Part shown: positions 43,161 through 51,839 of the stretch, one piece after another | How the letters are laid out: each line of letters begins with the position of its first letter | Position numbering within the stretch: the stretch's first letter is position 1 | Assembly: GCF_009557615.1 (NCBI RefSeq) | Contig: NZ_CP045652.1 | Location: 3,844,001-3,908,000, forward strand | Origin: Sphingobacteruim zhuxiongii | GTDB lineage: Bacteria; Bacteroidota; Bacteroidia; Sphingobacteriales; Sphingobacteriaceae | Direction of reading: 5' to 3' | Length of the DNA: 64,000 nucleotides | Notes under the pieces: generated by a model | Databases searched by the model: none | What the model was told of the DNA's origin: nothing | Seen by the model: the letters and a program-made list of their open reading frames with translations, nothing else | Position numbers and translations under genes: made by a program

Positions 43161-43919
43161 TTATTTTTGTTGCTCAGGGATTTCCAGCTTTGGAAGACGC
43201 GTAGACTTTGGACGCCCTTGTGCATCCCAAGATTTAAATGAGTTGGTAATATAGGTCATAATATCATATTGCCCCCAATGCTGCGCTGTGCTGTAGGAAG
43301 GTCTATATAAATCCATGAAGGACTGCAGATCATCGCCCTCTAATTTTGTCAATTGAGTAACTAATGTTCTGTTGAAAATACGATCCACTTTAGTTGCTTC
43401 CACTTCTTGGTTCATATATTTTTCAAAACGCTTTGCATTCTTCGCTTCTTGCCCAAATAGATTATAAAGTGCAGTGGCAGGACTCGCTAGATAAGTTCCG
43501 AATTTATTATGGCCTCCGTTGTAAACTCCCTTCTTTTTATACTCGTCCAAATAACCGCGCATTTCAGCTTCTTTCGAACTACGAGTTACAATAACGGTCT
43601 CTATTGTTAGGCCAGATTGAAGATCAACTAAAATATCCTCTAAAGTTCTAACAACGGTCTTCGTTGGCCCGAACCCCACTTTATTAAAAGATAATGTATC
43701 ACCTACAGATGCAAAAATGGTAAATACTCCATAAGCATTTGTCCGAGTTGACTGCCCGTTTTTTAAATTGTTAATATTAACATCGACAATCCTTGAACTC
43801 GTCCCCTTTTCTAGCACTAAACCGGAAATCGATCCAGCCTCTTGCGCACGTAAGGAGAACGCACAACCAAAGCTTAGCAATACACTTAAAAGGATAATAT
43901 TTTTTATTTTTCTATACAT
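43161..43919 (-). CDS. CarboxypepD_reg-like domain protein
   Basis: The 252-aa product has a signal peptide (to about residue 26, LRAQ). Residues 30-110 form a CarboxypepD_reg-like/carboxypeptidase regulatory domain (GSISGLVLEKGTSSRIVDVN, STRTNAYGVFTIFASVGDTL, FNKVGFG), as seen in TonB receptors, but here followed not by a plug but by a helical domain of about 130 residues. It is probably a periplasmic accessory protein. ATG 43919 is chosen over a TTG at 43940. The neighbours downstream and upstream are separate small genes, so context gives little help. Confidence 0.75.
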   Translation of the reverse strand: MYRKIKNIILLSVLLSFGCAFSLRAQEAGSISGLVLEKGTSSRIVDVNINNLKNGQSTRTNAYGVFTIFASVGDTLSFNKVGFGPTKTVVRTLEDILVDLQSGLTIETVIVTRSSKEAEMRGYLDEYKKKGVYNGGHNKFGTYLASPATALYNLFGQEAKNAKRFEKYMNQEVEATKVDRIFNRTLVTQLTKLEGDDLQSFMDLYRPSYSTAQHWGQYDIMTYITNSFKSWDAQGRPKSTRLPKLEIPEQQK

Positions 43920-43984
43920 ATAATATGCTAAAGGTAGCAATAGTTTAGACTGGCAAATGTTAAATAGTTTAAAAAAGAATCCAC

Positions 43985-44377
43985 TTAATAGGGATAAAAC
44001 ACGAAATTAGCCCCTTCTGGAACGACTACAAACAGACACATAAACTCATTTGCTGGCTTAAAGCTTTTTTCAAAATAAGCACGCTTGTCTTCCTCAATCA
44101 AGCCCTTCTCGATAAACTCTTCTAAGGAACTTGCATGAACTGTCCAAGCTGTATTTAATTCAGCGCGATCTAAAATAACTTCTCCCAAATCCACCTCATG
44201 CTGATGTGCAACAAAAATAGGATATAGGGTATAGCCTTCGGCCATTAATTCAACCGCAACTTCCTGAATAGCTTCTTTGTAAAAATCTAAATCAGCTTTT
44301 AAGCTAACTAAGGGACTCTTTGCCTTTGGGCTTTGATTGTCTCCTTCTTGCTTATTTAGCAAATCTTGTAAATCCAT
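43985..44377 (-). CDS. conserved small protein downstream of rlmD
   Basis: The 130-aa product has no signal peptide; it has Lys/Glu-rich helix pairs at both ends (LVSLKADLDFYKEAIQEVAVEL, then an internal KGLIEEDKRAYFEKSFK) around a beta strand YTLYPIFVAHQHEVDLGEVILD. No catalytic motif was recognised. Its ATG overlaps the rlmD stop (TAATG), so it is translationally coupled to rlmD. Function unknown. Confidence 0.78.
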   Translation of the reverse strand: MDLQDLLNKQEGDNQSPKAKSPLVSLKADLDFYKEAIQEVAVELMAEGYTLYPIFVAHQHEVDLGEVILDRAELNTAWTVHASSLEEFIEKGLIEEDKRAYFEKSFKPANEFMCLFVVVPEGANFVFYPY

Positions 44378-45786
44378 TATTTTCTTAGCTTTAATAAGAC
44401 CACATTTTCTACGTGTTGCGTATGCGGAAACATATCCACAGGTTTGATACGAGAAACTTCATACTTGCTTTGCAACATTTCAAGGTCGCGTGCCTGCGTT
44501 GCAGCATTACAACTCACGTAGACAACTTTTTCACTTTCCATTTCCAATATACGCTCTACAACATCAGCGTGCATGCCTGCACGTGGAGGATCCGTGATTA
44601 CAACGTCAGGTTTTCCATGTTCTTTAACAAAATCACTCGTCAAAACATCCTTCATATCACCGGCAAAAAACTTTGTATTAACAATACCGTTAATCTGCGA
44701 GTTAACCTTAGCATCTTCGATTGCTGTTGGCACATACTCGACTCCAACAACTTCTCTAGCAGTCTTCGCAACGAAATTTGCAATTGTTCCTGCACCAGTA
44801 TATAAGTCATAAACCAACTCATCACCTTGTAAATCAGCAAATTCACGTGTAATCTTATACAACTCATAAGCTTGACGTGAATTCGTTTGATAAAAAGACT
44901 TAGGACCTACTTTAAATTTTAAGCCTTCCATCTCTTCATATATAAAATCACGACCCGAGAAAACCTCAATATCCTGGTCAAAAATAGTGTCGTTTCGTTT
45001 TTGATTGATTATATATTGTAAAGAAGTAATACTCGGGAATTTATCTTGAATAAATTTCATTAATAAATCAACCTGTTCTTCTTCAGGATAAGCAAAAACA
45101 ACAATTACCATCAATTCTCCAGTAGAAGAAGTTCGGATAATTAGATTTCTTAGGGCGCCTTCATGTTGTTTTAGGTCATAGAATGAGATCTCATTCGCCT
45201 TCGCAAATTCAAAAATCGAATTACGTAAATCATTTGAAGGATCTTGTTGAAGATAGCAATGATCAACTGTCAAAATCTTGTCGAAGCGTCCTGGCACATG
45301 GAACCCTAGGGCATCCATGGAATCACCGGGTTGCACATCGTCAAGATCTGTTAACCAACGCTTATTAGAAAAAGTATACTCTAATTTATTACGATAGTAA
45401 CTAGTTTGTTCTGAAGCTAAAATTGGCTCCATATCGGAGACATCAACTTTACCTATACGGGAAAGTGCATTACCAACATATTGTTCCTTAAACTTCAGCT
45501 GTGCATCATAGGTCATATGTTGCCATTTACAACCTCCACATACTCCAAAATGAGAACAAAAGGGATCTACGCGATATTCCGACGCTTGCTTAATTGCAGT
45601 AACACGCCCTTCTACAAAACTCTTCTTCTTGCGCATTAACTCCACGTCAACCACATCCCCTGGCACAGCGCGCTCAATAAAATAAACTAAATTATCTTGC
45701 TTAGCTACACCTTTTCCCTCTTCTGCAATATCAATAATTGACAGATCGGATATAAACTTTTTATCTTGAGCGATTCTTCTTCCCAT
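44377..45786 (-). CDS. rlmD: 23S rRNA (uracil-C5)-methyltransferase (RlmD/RumA family)
   Basis: The 469-aa SAM-dependent enzyme has an N-terminal TRAM domain (residues about 10-65), the Fe-S cysteines of CSHFGVCGGCKWQH (Cys77, Cys83, Cys86) with a fourth in VDHCYLQQD, the Rossmann part DLYTGAGTIANFVAK, DPPRAGM and the catalytic region YVSCNAATQARDL. All motifs are intact. It likely methylates U1939 of 23S rRNA or a related uridine; the exact position is from family knowledge. It is the first gene of a two-gene unit. Confidence 0.95.
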   Translation of the reverse strand: MGRRIAQDKKFISDLSIIDIAEEGKGVAKQDNLVYFIERAVPGDVVDVELMRKKKSFVEGRVTAIKQASEYRVDPFCSHFGVCGGCKWQHMTYDAQLKFKEQYVGNALSRIGKVDVSDMEPILASEQTSYYRNKLEYTFSNKRWLTDLDDVQPGDSMDALGFHVPGRFDKILTVDHCYLQQDPSNDLRNSIFEFAKANEISFYDLKQHEGALRNLIIRTSSTGELMVIVVFAYPEEEQVDLLMKFIQDKFPSITSLQYIINQKRNDTIFDQDIEVFSGRDFIYEEMEGLKFKVGPKSFYQTNSRQAYELYKITREFADLQGDELVYDLYTGAGTIANFVAKTAREVVGVEYVPTAIEDAKVNSQINGIVNTKFFAGDMKDVLTSDFVKEHGKPDVVITDPPRAGMHADVVERILEMESEKVVYVSCNAATQARDLEMLQSKYEVSRIKPVDMFPHTQHVENVVLLKLRK

Positions 45787-45994
45787 ATTGGCTGCAAAAA
45801 TACGGATTAGATATGAGATTTTTTACTGCCTATAAAAGACAAGACAGGGGTCAATATGTTTTGGAACTTGGGGTGAAATAGAAGCCGACTTTTGAAAGCT
45901 TAAACTGTCCGCTTGCTACATACTTATCATAGGAAAAAAGTATGTTTTAAATCTTTCGACAAAACCGCAACTACGTCGGTTAGAACGCAATAAT

Positions 45995-46567
45995 TTAAAG
46001 CAATGTAGCCTCCACCAAATATGGGAGCATATCTTTTTGAAATGAAATAAAATTTTTACGAACATCCCCCACAGAAACAGCTGTAAATGCGAAGGAGAAG
46101 ACGATATTTTTACTACACTTAATTAAGAACGTGAGACGTTCTTCAGGAATCGTTGCACTGATTGTTTCATTCTGCATAAATGAACGAAGCAAAAGGAACT
46201 CCAAATCGTCAGAAAGAATCTTTAAGTACTCTTGAGCGTTCGCCGACTCACGAAGAAACTCCCAACCAACAAATTCATTACAGACTGTATAAGTAACACG
46301 ACTTACTTTCAAAATTGTATTTGCTAAAAAAGTCGCCAAATCCTTCTCGTTGACATGTTTATTCAAGATATCGGATACATTCTCTTCAATGTAGTCCATT
46401 AGGACCGCATGCAGAATTAACTCTTTACTAGCAAAATATTTATAAAAGGTAGCTTTAGCTATACAAGCATTTTTCGCAAGTTCATTTACACTAGTTTTAT
46501 TATAGCCATACTTTCTAAAAAGTTCGCGTGCTGACTTCTTTATTGCTATGACTATTTTATCTTCCAT
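45995..46567 (-). CDS. TetR-family transcriptional regulator
   Basis: The 190-aa repressor has an N-terminal TetR helix-turn-helix (residues 8-55, FRKYGYNKTSVNELAKNACI, then AKATFYKYFASKELI) and a helical ligand domain. Ligand and targets are unclear: no efflux gene is adjacent, the closest being pheS upstream and rlmD downstream. A small hairpin between pheS and this gene argues against cotranscription with pheS. Confidence 0.92.
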   Translation of the reverse strand: MEDKIVIAIKKSARELFRKYGYNKTSVNELAKNACIAKATFYKYFASKELILHAVLMDYIEENVSDILNKHVNEKDLATFLANTILKVSRVTYTVCNEFVGWEFLRESANAQEYLKILSDDLEFLLLRSFMQNETISATIPEERLTFLIKCSKNIVFSFAFTAVSVGDVRKNFISFQKDMLPYLVEATLL

Positions 46568-46588
46568 TAACTAGTTTAAAGATTATAA

Positions 46589-46621
46589 TTCTATGTTGCT
46601 CATGAGTGGAGCAACATAGAA
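46589..46621 (-). terminator. pheS terminator-like hairpin, 12-bp stem
   Basis: Arms 46589-46600 and 46610-46621 (ttctatgttgct / agcaacatagaa) close a 9-nt loop. On the minus strand an AT-rich tract (TTATAATC) follows rather than a pure T run. It lies 16 bp after the pheS stop codon. Confidence 0.65.
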
Positions 46622-46636
46622 TATGTATTTCGTTCC

Positions 46637-47677
46637 TTAAATGATTTCCGTCTCAAACTGAGACAAGAAACGAACATCATTTTCAGAGAATAACCTTAAA
46701 TCCCGAATTTCGTATTTAAGGTTTGTAATGCGTTCGATACCCATACCGAAAGCAAAACCAGAATATTTTTTACTATCGACCCCACAGTTTTCTAACACAT
46801 TAGGATCAACCATTCCACAGCCTAGGATTTCTACCCAGCCAGAATATTTACACATCTGACAACCGGCACCTTTACAAATTGTACAAGAGATATCCATCTC
46901 TGCAGAAGGTTCCGTAAATGGAAAGTATGAAGGACGGAAACGTACTTTTGTATCATCACCATAAAGTTCCTTGACGAAATGGTAAAGTGTCTGCTTTAAA
47001 TCTGCAAACGAGACTTCCTCATCCACATACAATCCCTCCACTTGATGGAAGAAACAATGTGCACGAGCAGAAATCGCTTCATTGCGGTAGACACGACCAG
47101 GCATAATCGCACGAAACGGCGGCTGACCTTGCTCCATTAGTCGAACTTGTACGGATGATGTATGCGTACGCAACACAACATCGTTACCATCCTGTTTCTT
47201 AATAAAGAATGTATCCTGCATATCGCGCGCTGGATGTTCAGGCGCAAAGTTTAATGCAGAGAAATTATGCCAATCATCTTCAATGTCATTTCCTTCAGCA
47301 ACAACGAAGCCTAATTTCTTGAAAATCTCTACAATTTCCTTACGAACCAATGACAACGGATGTCTCGACCCTAAAGTGAAACCTTGACCAGGAAGCGTTA
47401 AATCGCCTTCTTTCTTATTTTGACTACTATCAGCTTGACTCGCAAATTGCTCTGAAGCTTCTTGAAACTTGTTTTCTGCTAATTGCTTGAACTCGTTCAA
47501 TACTTTTCCCAATACACGTTTCTCTTCCGAGGAAACTGTTTTGAATTCTTCGAACAAACTCTTGACGATGCCCTTCGACACCAAAAACTTAAGACGGAAT
47601 GCCTCCACGTCTTGTACTGAACTTGGAGCAAATGCTTCAATCTCTTGGGTATACTGCGTTATTTTATCTTGCAACAT
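46637..47677 (-). CDS. pheS: phenylalanyl-tRNA synthetase alpha subunit
   Basis: The 346-aa class II synthetase subunit has an N-terminal coiled-coil domain (residues 1-85), then GFTLGSRHPLSLVRKEIVEI, motif 2 (PGRVYRNEAISARAHCFFHQ), the Phe pocket RPSYFPFTEPSAEMD, a small cysteine cluster CTICKGAGCQMC, and motif 3 GFAFGMGIERI. ATG 47677 is chosen over a TTG at 47695. pheT is not adjacent in this window. It follows ssb after 65 bp. Confidence 0.97.
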   Translation of the reverse strand: MLQDKITQYTQEIEAFAPSSVQDVEAFRLKFLVSKGIVKSLFEEFKTVSSEEKRVLGKVLNEFKQLAENKFQEASEQFASQADSSQNKKEGDLTLPGQGFTLGSRHPLSLVRKEIVEIFKKLGFVVAEGNDIEDDWHNFSALNFAPEHPARDMQDTFFIKKQDGNDVVLRTHTSSVQVRLMEQGQPPFRAIMPGRVYRNEAISARAHCFFHQVEGLYVDEEVSFADLKQTLYHFVKELYGDDTKVRFRPSYFPFTEPSAEMDISCTICKGAGCQMCKYSGWVEILGCGMVDPNVLENCGVDSKKYSGFAFGMGIERITNLKYEIRDLRLFSENDVRFLSQFETEII

Positions 47678-47742
47678 GCGCCAAAGATACAGCAAATTTT
47701 AAAAAGTTTATGATAAGGTTTGGTAATTAATTTAGGCAAATG

Positions 47743-48192
47743 TTAAAATGGCAAGCCATCATTATCATCATTATTCTCCGTGAAATCAACAGATTGTTCT
47801 TTTTCAACTTCCACAGTTGAGGCATTGGTAGATGTTCCTTGTGGATTTTGCGGTTCAAAATCTGATCGACGACCTAAAAGGTTAAAACTCTCAGCGACAA
47901 TTTCTGTCGTATATCGACGGATCCCCTCTTTATCCTCATAGGATCTGGTCCTCAACTTTCCTTCGATATAGACGAGCTTACCTTTACTCAGGTATTTTAC
48001 AGCAACGTCTGCCAAGCCTCGCCAAAGGACAATATTATGCCACTCTGTTTGCTCTATTCGCTTGCCGTCTTTACTAAAGGTTTCGGAAGTGGCCAAGGGA
48101 AAACTTGCCACACTTACATTCCCTTCCAGATAACGGATTTCAGGGTCCTTACCCAAATGTCCTACTAAAATAACTTTGTTTACTCCAGACAT
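47743..48192 (-). CDS. ssb: single-stranded DNA-binding protein
   Basis: The 149-aa protein has an OB fold at residues 1-110 (MSGVNKVILVGHLGKDPEIR, TEWHNIVLWRGLADVAVKYL, GKLVYIEGKLRTRSYEDKEG) and a disordered acidic tail ending DDNDGLPF, a variant of the DDIPF tip that recruits partners. It lies 31 bp downstream of mutY, a common pairing in Bacteroidota, and 65 bp upstream of pheS in the same direction. ATG start with no good alternative. Confidence 0.97.
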   Translation of the reverse strand: MSGVNKVILVGHLGKDPEIRYLEGNVSVASFPLATSETFSKDGKRIEQTEWHNIVLWRGLADVAVKYLSKGKLVYIEGKLRTRSYEDKEGIRRYTTEIVAESFNLLGRRSDFEPQNPQGTSTNASTVEVEKEQSVDFTENNDDNDGLPF

Positions 48193-48223
48193 ACAATAAT
48201 CAATAATTTAGGATTAGTTAGCA

Positions 48224-49267
48224 CTAAAAATGTCGCTCAATGAAGGAGCTAATCAGTTTATGTTTAGCTAATTTATCTAAATTTCCCAACAAATAATAAT
48301 TCCAACTGTTTTTTTTCGGCAAATCAACACCGGAATAATCCATTCTATAGAAGCTTGCGTAAATATTCTGATGACTGAGCACATGCTTTTGTAAACCACC
48401 AATCGGATAAATCGTTGAATTCCCAAATAGTTCGTAGAATTCGCTGGATATTTGTAAGTCCTCTATCGAAAGAGCGTTCGCCGTTTCTAACATGGGAAAC
48501 TCAAACAAATTTGTCCAAACATCTCCATCTGGACGTTGCGACATTAACACTTTTCCATCTTGTTCAATAATGAAGTAATGAAAATATCGATCCCTACTTT
48601 TCTTCCCTTTAATTTTCTTAGGTAATTCCGCCTGCAAACTATTTGCATAAGCGACACAGTCGACACGCAAAGGGCAGACACTACAATCGGGATTCTTTGG
48701 CTTACATTGCAATGCTCCAAAATCCATCATCGCTTGATTGTACTCGCCTGGGTGATGCTGATCTAATAATTCATCCGCAAGCTTCGAAAACAACTTCTTA
48801 CCAATGGTAGAATTAATTGGTTCTTCGATCCCAAAATATCGCGAAAGAACTCGAAAGACGTTACCATCTAATACTGCATGCGCATGATTCTCGGAGAATG
48901 ACGCAATCGCAGCAGCAGTGTATTCGCCAATACCAGGGAGCGATAAGAGCGTACTATAATGCGTTGGAAAGACGCCATCATAAAGATCAACAACTTGTTT
49001 TGCAGCCTTATGCATATTTCGCGCACGTGAATAATAACCCAACCCTTGCCACAAGCGCAAGATATTATCCTCTTCTGCTTCGGCGAACTTTGTTACATTT
49101 GGATATTCCTCTACAAATCGAAAAAAATATGGAGTTCCTTGCTCAACTCTTGTTTGTTGAAGAATAATCTCTGATAGCCAAATTACATAAGGATTCTTAG
49201 TTTCTCGCCATGGCAGAGCTCTTTTATGCTGTTGATACCAATCAAGGATACGTGCTGAAAACGACAT
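48224..49267 (-). CDS. mutY: A/G-specific adenine glycosylase MutY
   Basis: The 347-aa repair enzyme removes adenine opposite 8-oxoG. Catalytic Glu33 lies in SEIILQQTRVEQG, Asp134 in AVLDGNVFRV, the helix-hairpin-helix is LPGIGEYTAAA (110-120), and the 4Fe-4S site is Cys188, Cys195, Cys198 and Cys204. The C-terminal NUDIX-like 8-oxoG recognition domain (FHYFIIEQDGKVLMSQRPDG) is also present. Everything needed for activity is present. It heads the mutY-ssb-pheS minus-strand run. Confidence 0.97.
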   Translation of the reverse strand: MSFSARILDWYQQHKRALPWRETKNPYVIWLSEIILQQTRVEQGTPYFFRFVEEYPNVTKFAEAEEDNILRLWQGLGYYSRARNMHKAAKQVVDLYDGVFPTHYSTLLSLPGIGEYTAAAIASFSENHAHAVLDGNVFRVLSRYFGIEEPINSTIGKKLFSKLADELLDQHHPGEYNQAMMDFGALQCKPKNPDCSVCPLRVDCVAYANSLQAELPKKIKGKKSRDRYFHYFIIEQDGKVLMSQRPDGDVWTNLFEFPMLETANALSIEDLQISSEFYELFGNSTIYPIGGLQKHVLSHQNIYASFYRMDYSGVDLPKKNSWNYYLLGNLDKLAKHKLISSFIERHF

Positions 49268-49395
49268 GATACAAAGATGAAAATTATTCTAAAATTCAAT
49301 CCATCTGGAGTTATTAAATGTTAAAAAATCATTAAATAAACTTGACTTACTATAAATTAGCAATTCGACTAGCAGTATTTAGAGAAGTAATTACT

Positions 49396-50253
49396 ATGAT
49401 TAAACAAAAGACTTCCGTTGTCATTCTAGACGCCAACGGAGATTCTGATCGCAAGATTCAAGTTCCAACTTTTATCGTAAAAAACTGGAAACGAATTCTT
49501 GGCTTAGGTGTAATATTGATATGCCTAGCCTGCGGTACTATTGTATATCTCGCAACAAAAAACACCAGCGAGCGTTACGAAAAAGAGTTAACTCAAAAAG
49601 TGAAAGCCCTAGAAGCGGCAAAACAATCGCTTGCAACCGAGGAAGCATCCAATCAAATGAGTATGGAGCAAGTCCAAAAATCCTTTGACGCCATTGATAG
49701 TACACTCAACCAGATTAATACCAAAATGCGTAAAAGAGGGTTAAAAGATATTGCCCCTAAAATTAAAAACGTTGGTGGTCCAGTAGAGGAGGAATTAAAC
49801 TTAGAAGAGTTAACCAAATTTTACAAAAAAGAGTTAAAAAATCTGGACAAGAAGTTAGAAGGTATTCCACTTGGAATCCCTCATCACGGAAAGATAACAT
49901 CCCAATTTGGTTATCGTCGTAACCCATTTACCAATAAAGGTAGAGAAATGCATTCTGGTATTGACATCAAAGGAAATACAGGAGAGGCTATAAAAGCAAC
50001 CGCTGCTGGCAAAGTAGTTCATGCAGGATACAAAGGGCAATACGGTCGAGTGATCATAATTGAACACAGCAATGGTTGGGAGACGAGATATGCACACCTT
50101 TCAAGAACAAAAGTTCGTGAGGGGCAACGCGTCGAAGCCGGTCAAACCATTGGAAGCTTAGGCAACACAGGAAGGTCGACTGGACCACACTTACATTACG
50201 AGCTATTAAGCCACGGCACTAAGATCAATCCAGAGAAGACGTTAAAATTTTAG
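49396..50253 (+). CDS. M23-family (LytM) peptidoglycan endopeptidase, membrane-anchored
   Basis: The 285-aa product has one transmembrane helix at residues 33-53, a coiled coil at about 57-115, and a C-terminal LytM domain with zinc-site residues His186 and Asp190 (MHSGIDIKG) and HLH at 265-267, plus His234 (RYAHLS). The catalytic set is complete, so it is likely an active DD-endopeptidase rather than a degenerate activator. ATG 49396 is chosen over an in-frame TTG at 49342. It is monocistronic with a strong terminator. Confidence 0.93.
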   Translation: MIKQKTSVVILDANGDSDRKIQVPTFIVKNWKRILGLGVILICLACGTIVYLATKNTSERYEKELTQKVKALEAAKQSLATEEASNQMSMEQVQKSFDAIDSTLNQINTKMRKRGLKDIAPKIKNVGGPVEEELNLEELTKFYKKELKNLDKKLEGIPLGIPHHGKITSQFGYRRNPFTNKGREMHSGIDIKGNTGEAIKATAAGKVVHAGYKGQYGRVIIIEHSNGWETRYAHLSRTKVREGQRVEAGQTIGSLGNTGRSTGPHLHYELLSHGTKINPEKTLKF

Positions 50254-50295
50254 TAAGAGACGAATACTAACCACCTATCATAATTTATCAAAAGT

Positions 50296-50328
50296 AAAAA
50301 GCATTGAACCTCCAGTTCAATGCTTTTT
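50296..50328 (+). terminator. terminator of the M23 peptidase gene
   Basis: A 14-bp stem (50296-50309 with 50315-50328, aaaaagcattgaac/gttcaatgcttttt) closes a ctcca loop and ends in a T tract. Confidence 0.92.
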
Positions 50329-50496
50329 TATTCTATTCCTATCGAATAAGACTGCTAAAAAGCGATACTTATTGATACAAACCAAACGGCTGAATCACCC
50401 GTTAATCAATCTATACTCCATTGTTAATAAAATTCACGATTCTCTTTTTGCAGAATCAAAAAAAACAGGGACTTTTGAGCAATAATTAACGACAAC

Positions 50497-51336
50497 ATGA
50501 AATTAGCGACCGCTTTAACGCTCTTTTGTTTATTGGGACAGAGTGCTTTCGCACAAGAAGAAGAATCAACGGAGATAGAAATCGTACAAGAATCTAGTGA
50601 TATCGAACTTGGCGAAGGTTTTATTGCCTATCACGATTCCTCAACTTTTAATTACGGATTGAAAACATCCGATGGACAAATTATCACACAACCCATTTAT
50701 TCCTCAATTGGTGAATACATCGACGGCTGCTTTATTGTTGTGAATGAAGATTACTTAAGTGGCATAATTGACGTTAATGCAAATCCACTAGTCGAATTAA
50801 GTTATGATGAGCTGCTGTACGACGCTACTGTCAAAGCATACATTTACAACAAAGAAGGCAAAGCGGGTTTAATGAGCAAAAATGGAAAACCACTCTGGAA
50901 CGTAAGCTACTCTTCACTGGCCCCATTTATCGACAACTATGCAGTCTTTTCTACAGAAGACAGGTATGGATTGGTTGATCAATCTGGTCATGTTGTTGTT
51001 CCTGCAAATTATGAAAGCATTATGCAATTCGACTCAAAATACTATGTTGTATTAAGCGGGCAGCATATGCAAGTCTATAATCTAAAAGATCAATCTTTGA
51101 TTATTGGAGATTATCAGTATCTATTCCTATCCTTTATTGACGACCTATTTATTGCAAGTAAAGACGGTTTAAGCTACGGGTATGTAAATGGAAATGGAGA
51201 AACCGTTATTCCTTTTCAATATAGCTTTGCCGGTCAATTTATTGATGGTGTAGCTTCAGTTATAAAAACTGGAGAGGAAGAAATGATTAATATTAACCCT
51301 AAAGGAGAAGAATTAAAAAATTCACAGAATTACTAG
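50497..51336 (+). CDS. WG-repeat secreted protein
   Basis: The 279-aa product has a signal peptide (residues 1-19, ending AFA) and several WG-type repeats with the pattern GLxxxxGxxVxPxxY: YGLKTSDGQIITQPIYSSI, GLMSKNGKPLWNVSYSSL, YGLVDQSGHVVVPANYESIM and YGYVNGNGETVIPFQYSFAG. WG-repeat (KWG Leptospira-type) proteins are beta-rich surface or periplasmic proteins of unclear function. A small membrane-protein gene follows after 5 bp, so the two probably act together. Confidence 0.9.
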   Translation: MKLATALTLFCLLGQSAFAQEEESTEIEIVQESSDIELGEGFIAYHDSSTFNYGLKTSDGQIITQPIYSSIGEYIDGCFIVVNEDYLSGIIDVNANPLVELSYDELLYDATVKAYIYNKEGKAGLMSKNGKPLWNVSYSSLAPFIDNYAVFSTEDRYGLVDQSGHVVVPANYESIMQFDSKYYVVLSGQHMQVYNLKDQSLIIGDYQYLFLSFIDDLFIASKDGLSYGYVNGNGETVIPFQYSFAGQFIDGVASVIKTGEEEMININPKGEELKNSQNY

Positions 51337-51341
51337 TCTGA

Positions 51342-51770
51342 ATGACCTATAAAATACACACCTTACATCGCGGAAAATTCATTTGGATTCTACTCGGCGG
51401 CTTATTTGCAGCAGGATTTGCCCTGTCTTACTTTGATATCCGTGAAATAATAAAAATTATTGTTCTCTTATTTTGTATTCCTGCAATCATGTTCTTGGCG
51501 GCAAAGTTAAGCTACCAGGAATCTCTTTGGACGATTGATGGTGATCTTTTAACTATTCACAAATCAGGAAAAACAACGGAGATAAACATCTCTCAAATCG
51601 AATATATCAAAAACCATATGCGTTCGGGAGGCAATCTTCTGGCGATCTACAAAAAAGGAAAGTCAAGTCCGAATCGGATCTGGCGAAACAAACTATTTGT
51701 AGACACGGATCAATTTGAAGAATTAAGTATGCAGCTAAAAGAACGTGGGATTGAATTTATCATAGCCTAA
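51342..51770 (+). CDS. small membrane protein
   Basis: The 142-aa product has two membrane helices (about residues 13-32 and 37-54) and a C-terminal soluble domain (SLWTIDGDLLTIHKSGKTTE, then IEYIKNHM and FEELSMQLKERGIEF). The tail resembles PH-like (bPH) domains by strand pattern, but not enough to name it. It starts 5 bp after the WG-repeat gene and is probably cotranscribed. Confidence 0.7.
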   Translation: MTYKIHTLHRGKFIWILLGGLFAAGFALSYFDIREIIKIIVLLFCIPAIMFLAAKLSYQESLWTIDGDLLTIHKSGKTTEINISQIEYIKNHMRSGGNLLAIYKKGKSSPNRIWRNKLFVDTDQFEELSMQLKERGIEFIIA

Positions 51771-51839
51771 ACCCAATACGTATCGATATCGCTACAGCCG
51801 GCAGAATCAATCAATCAAACATTTTTGTACTTTTGGGTT

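Noticed and set aside
45918..45945. Hairpin acatactt/aagtatgt downstream of the TetR-family gene
   Set aside because: Only 8 AT-rich pairs with a 12-nt loop; too weak to call a terminator.
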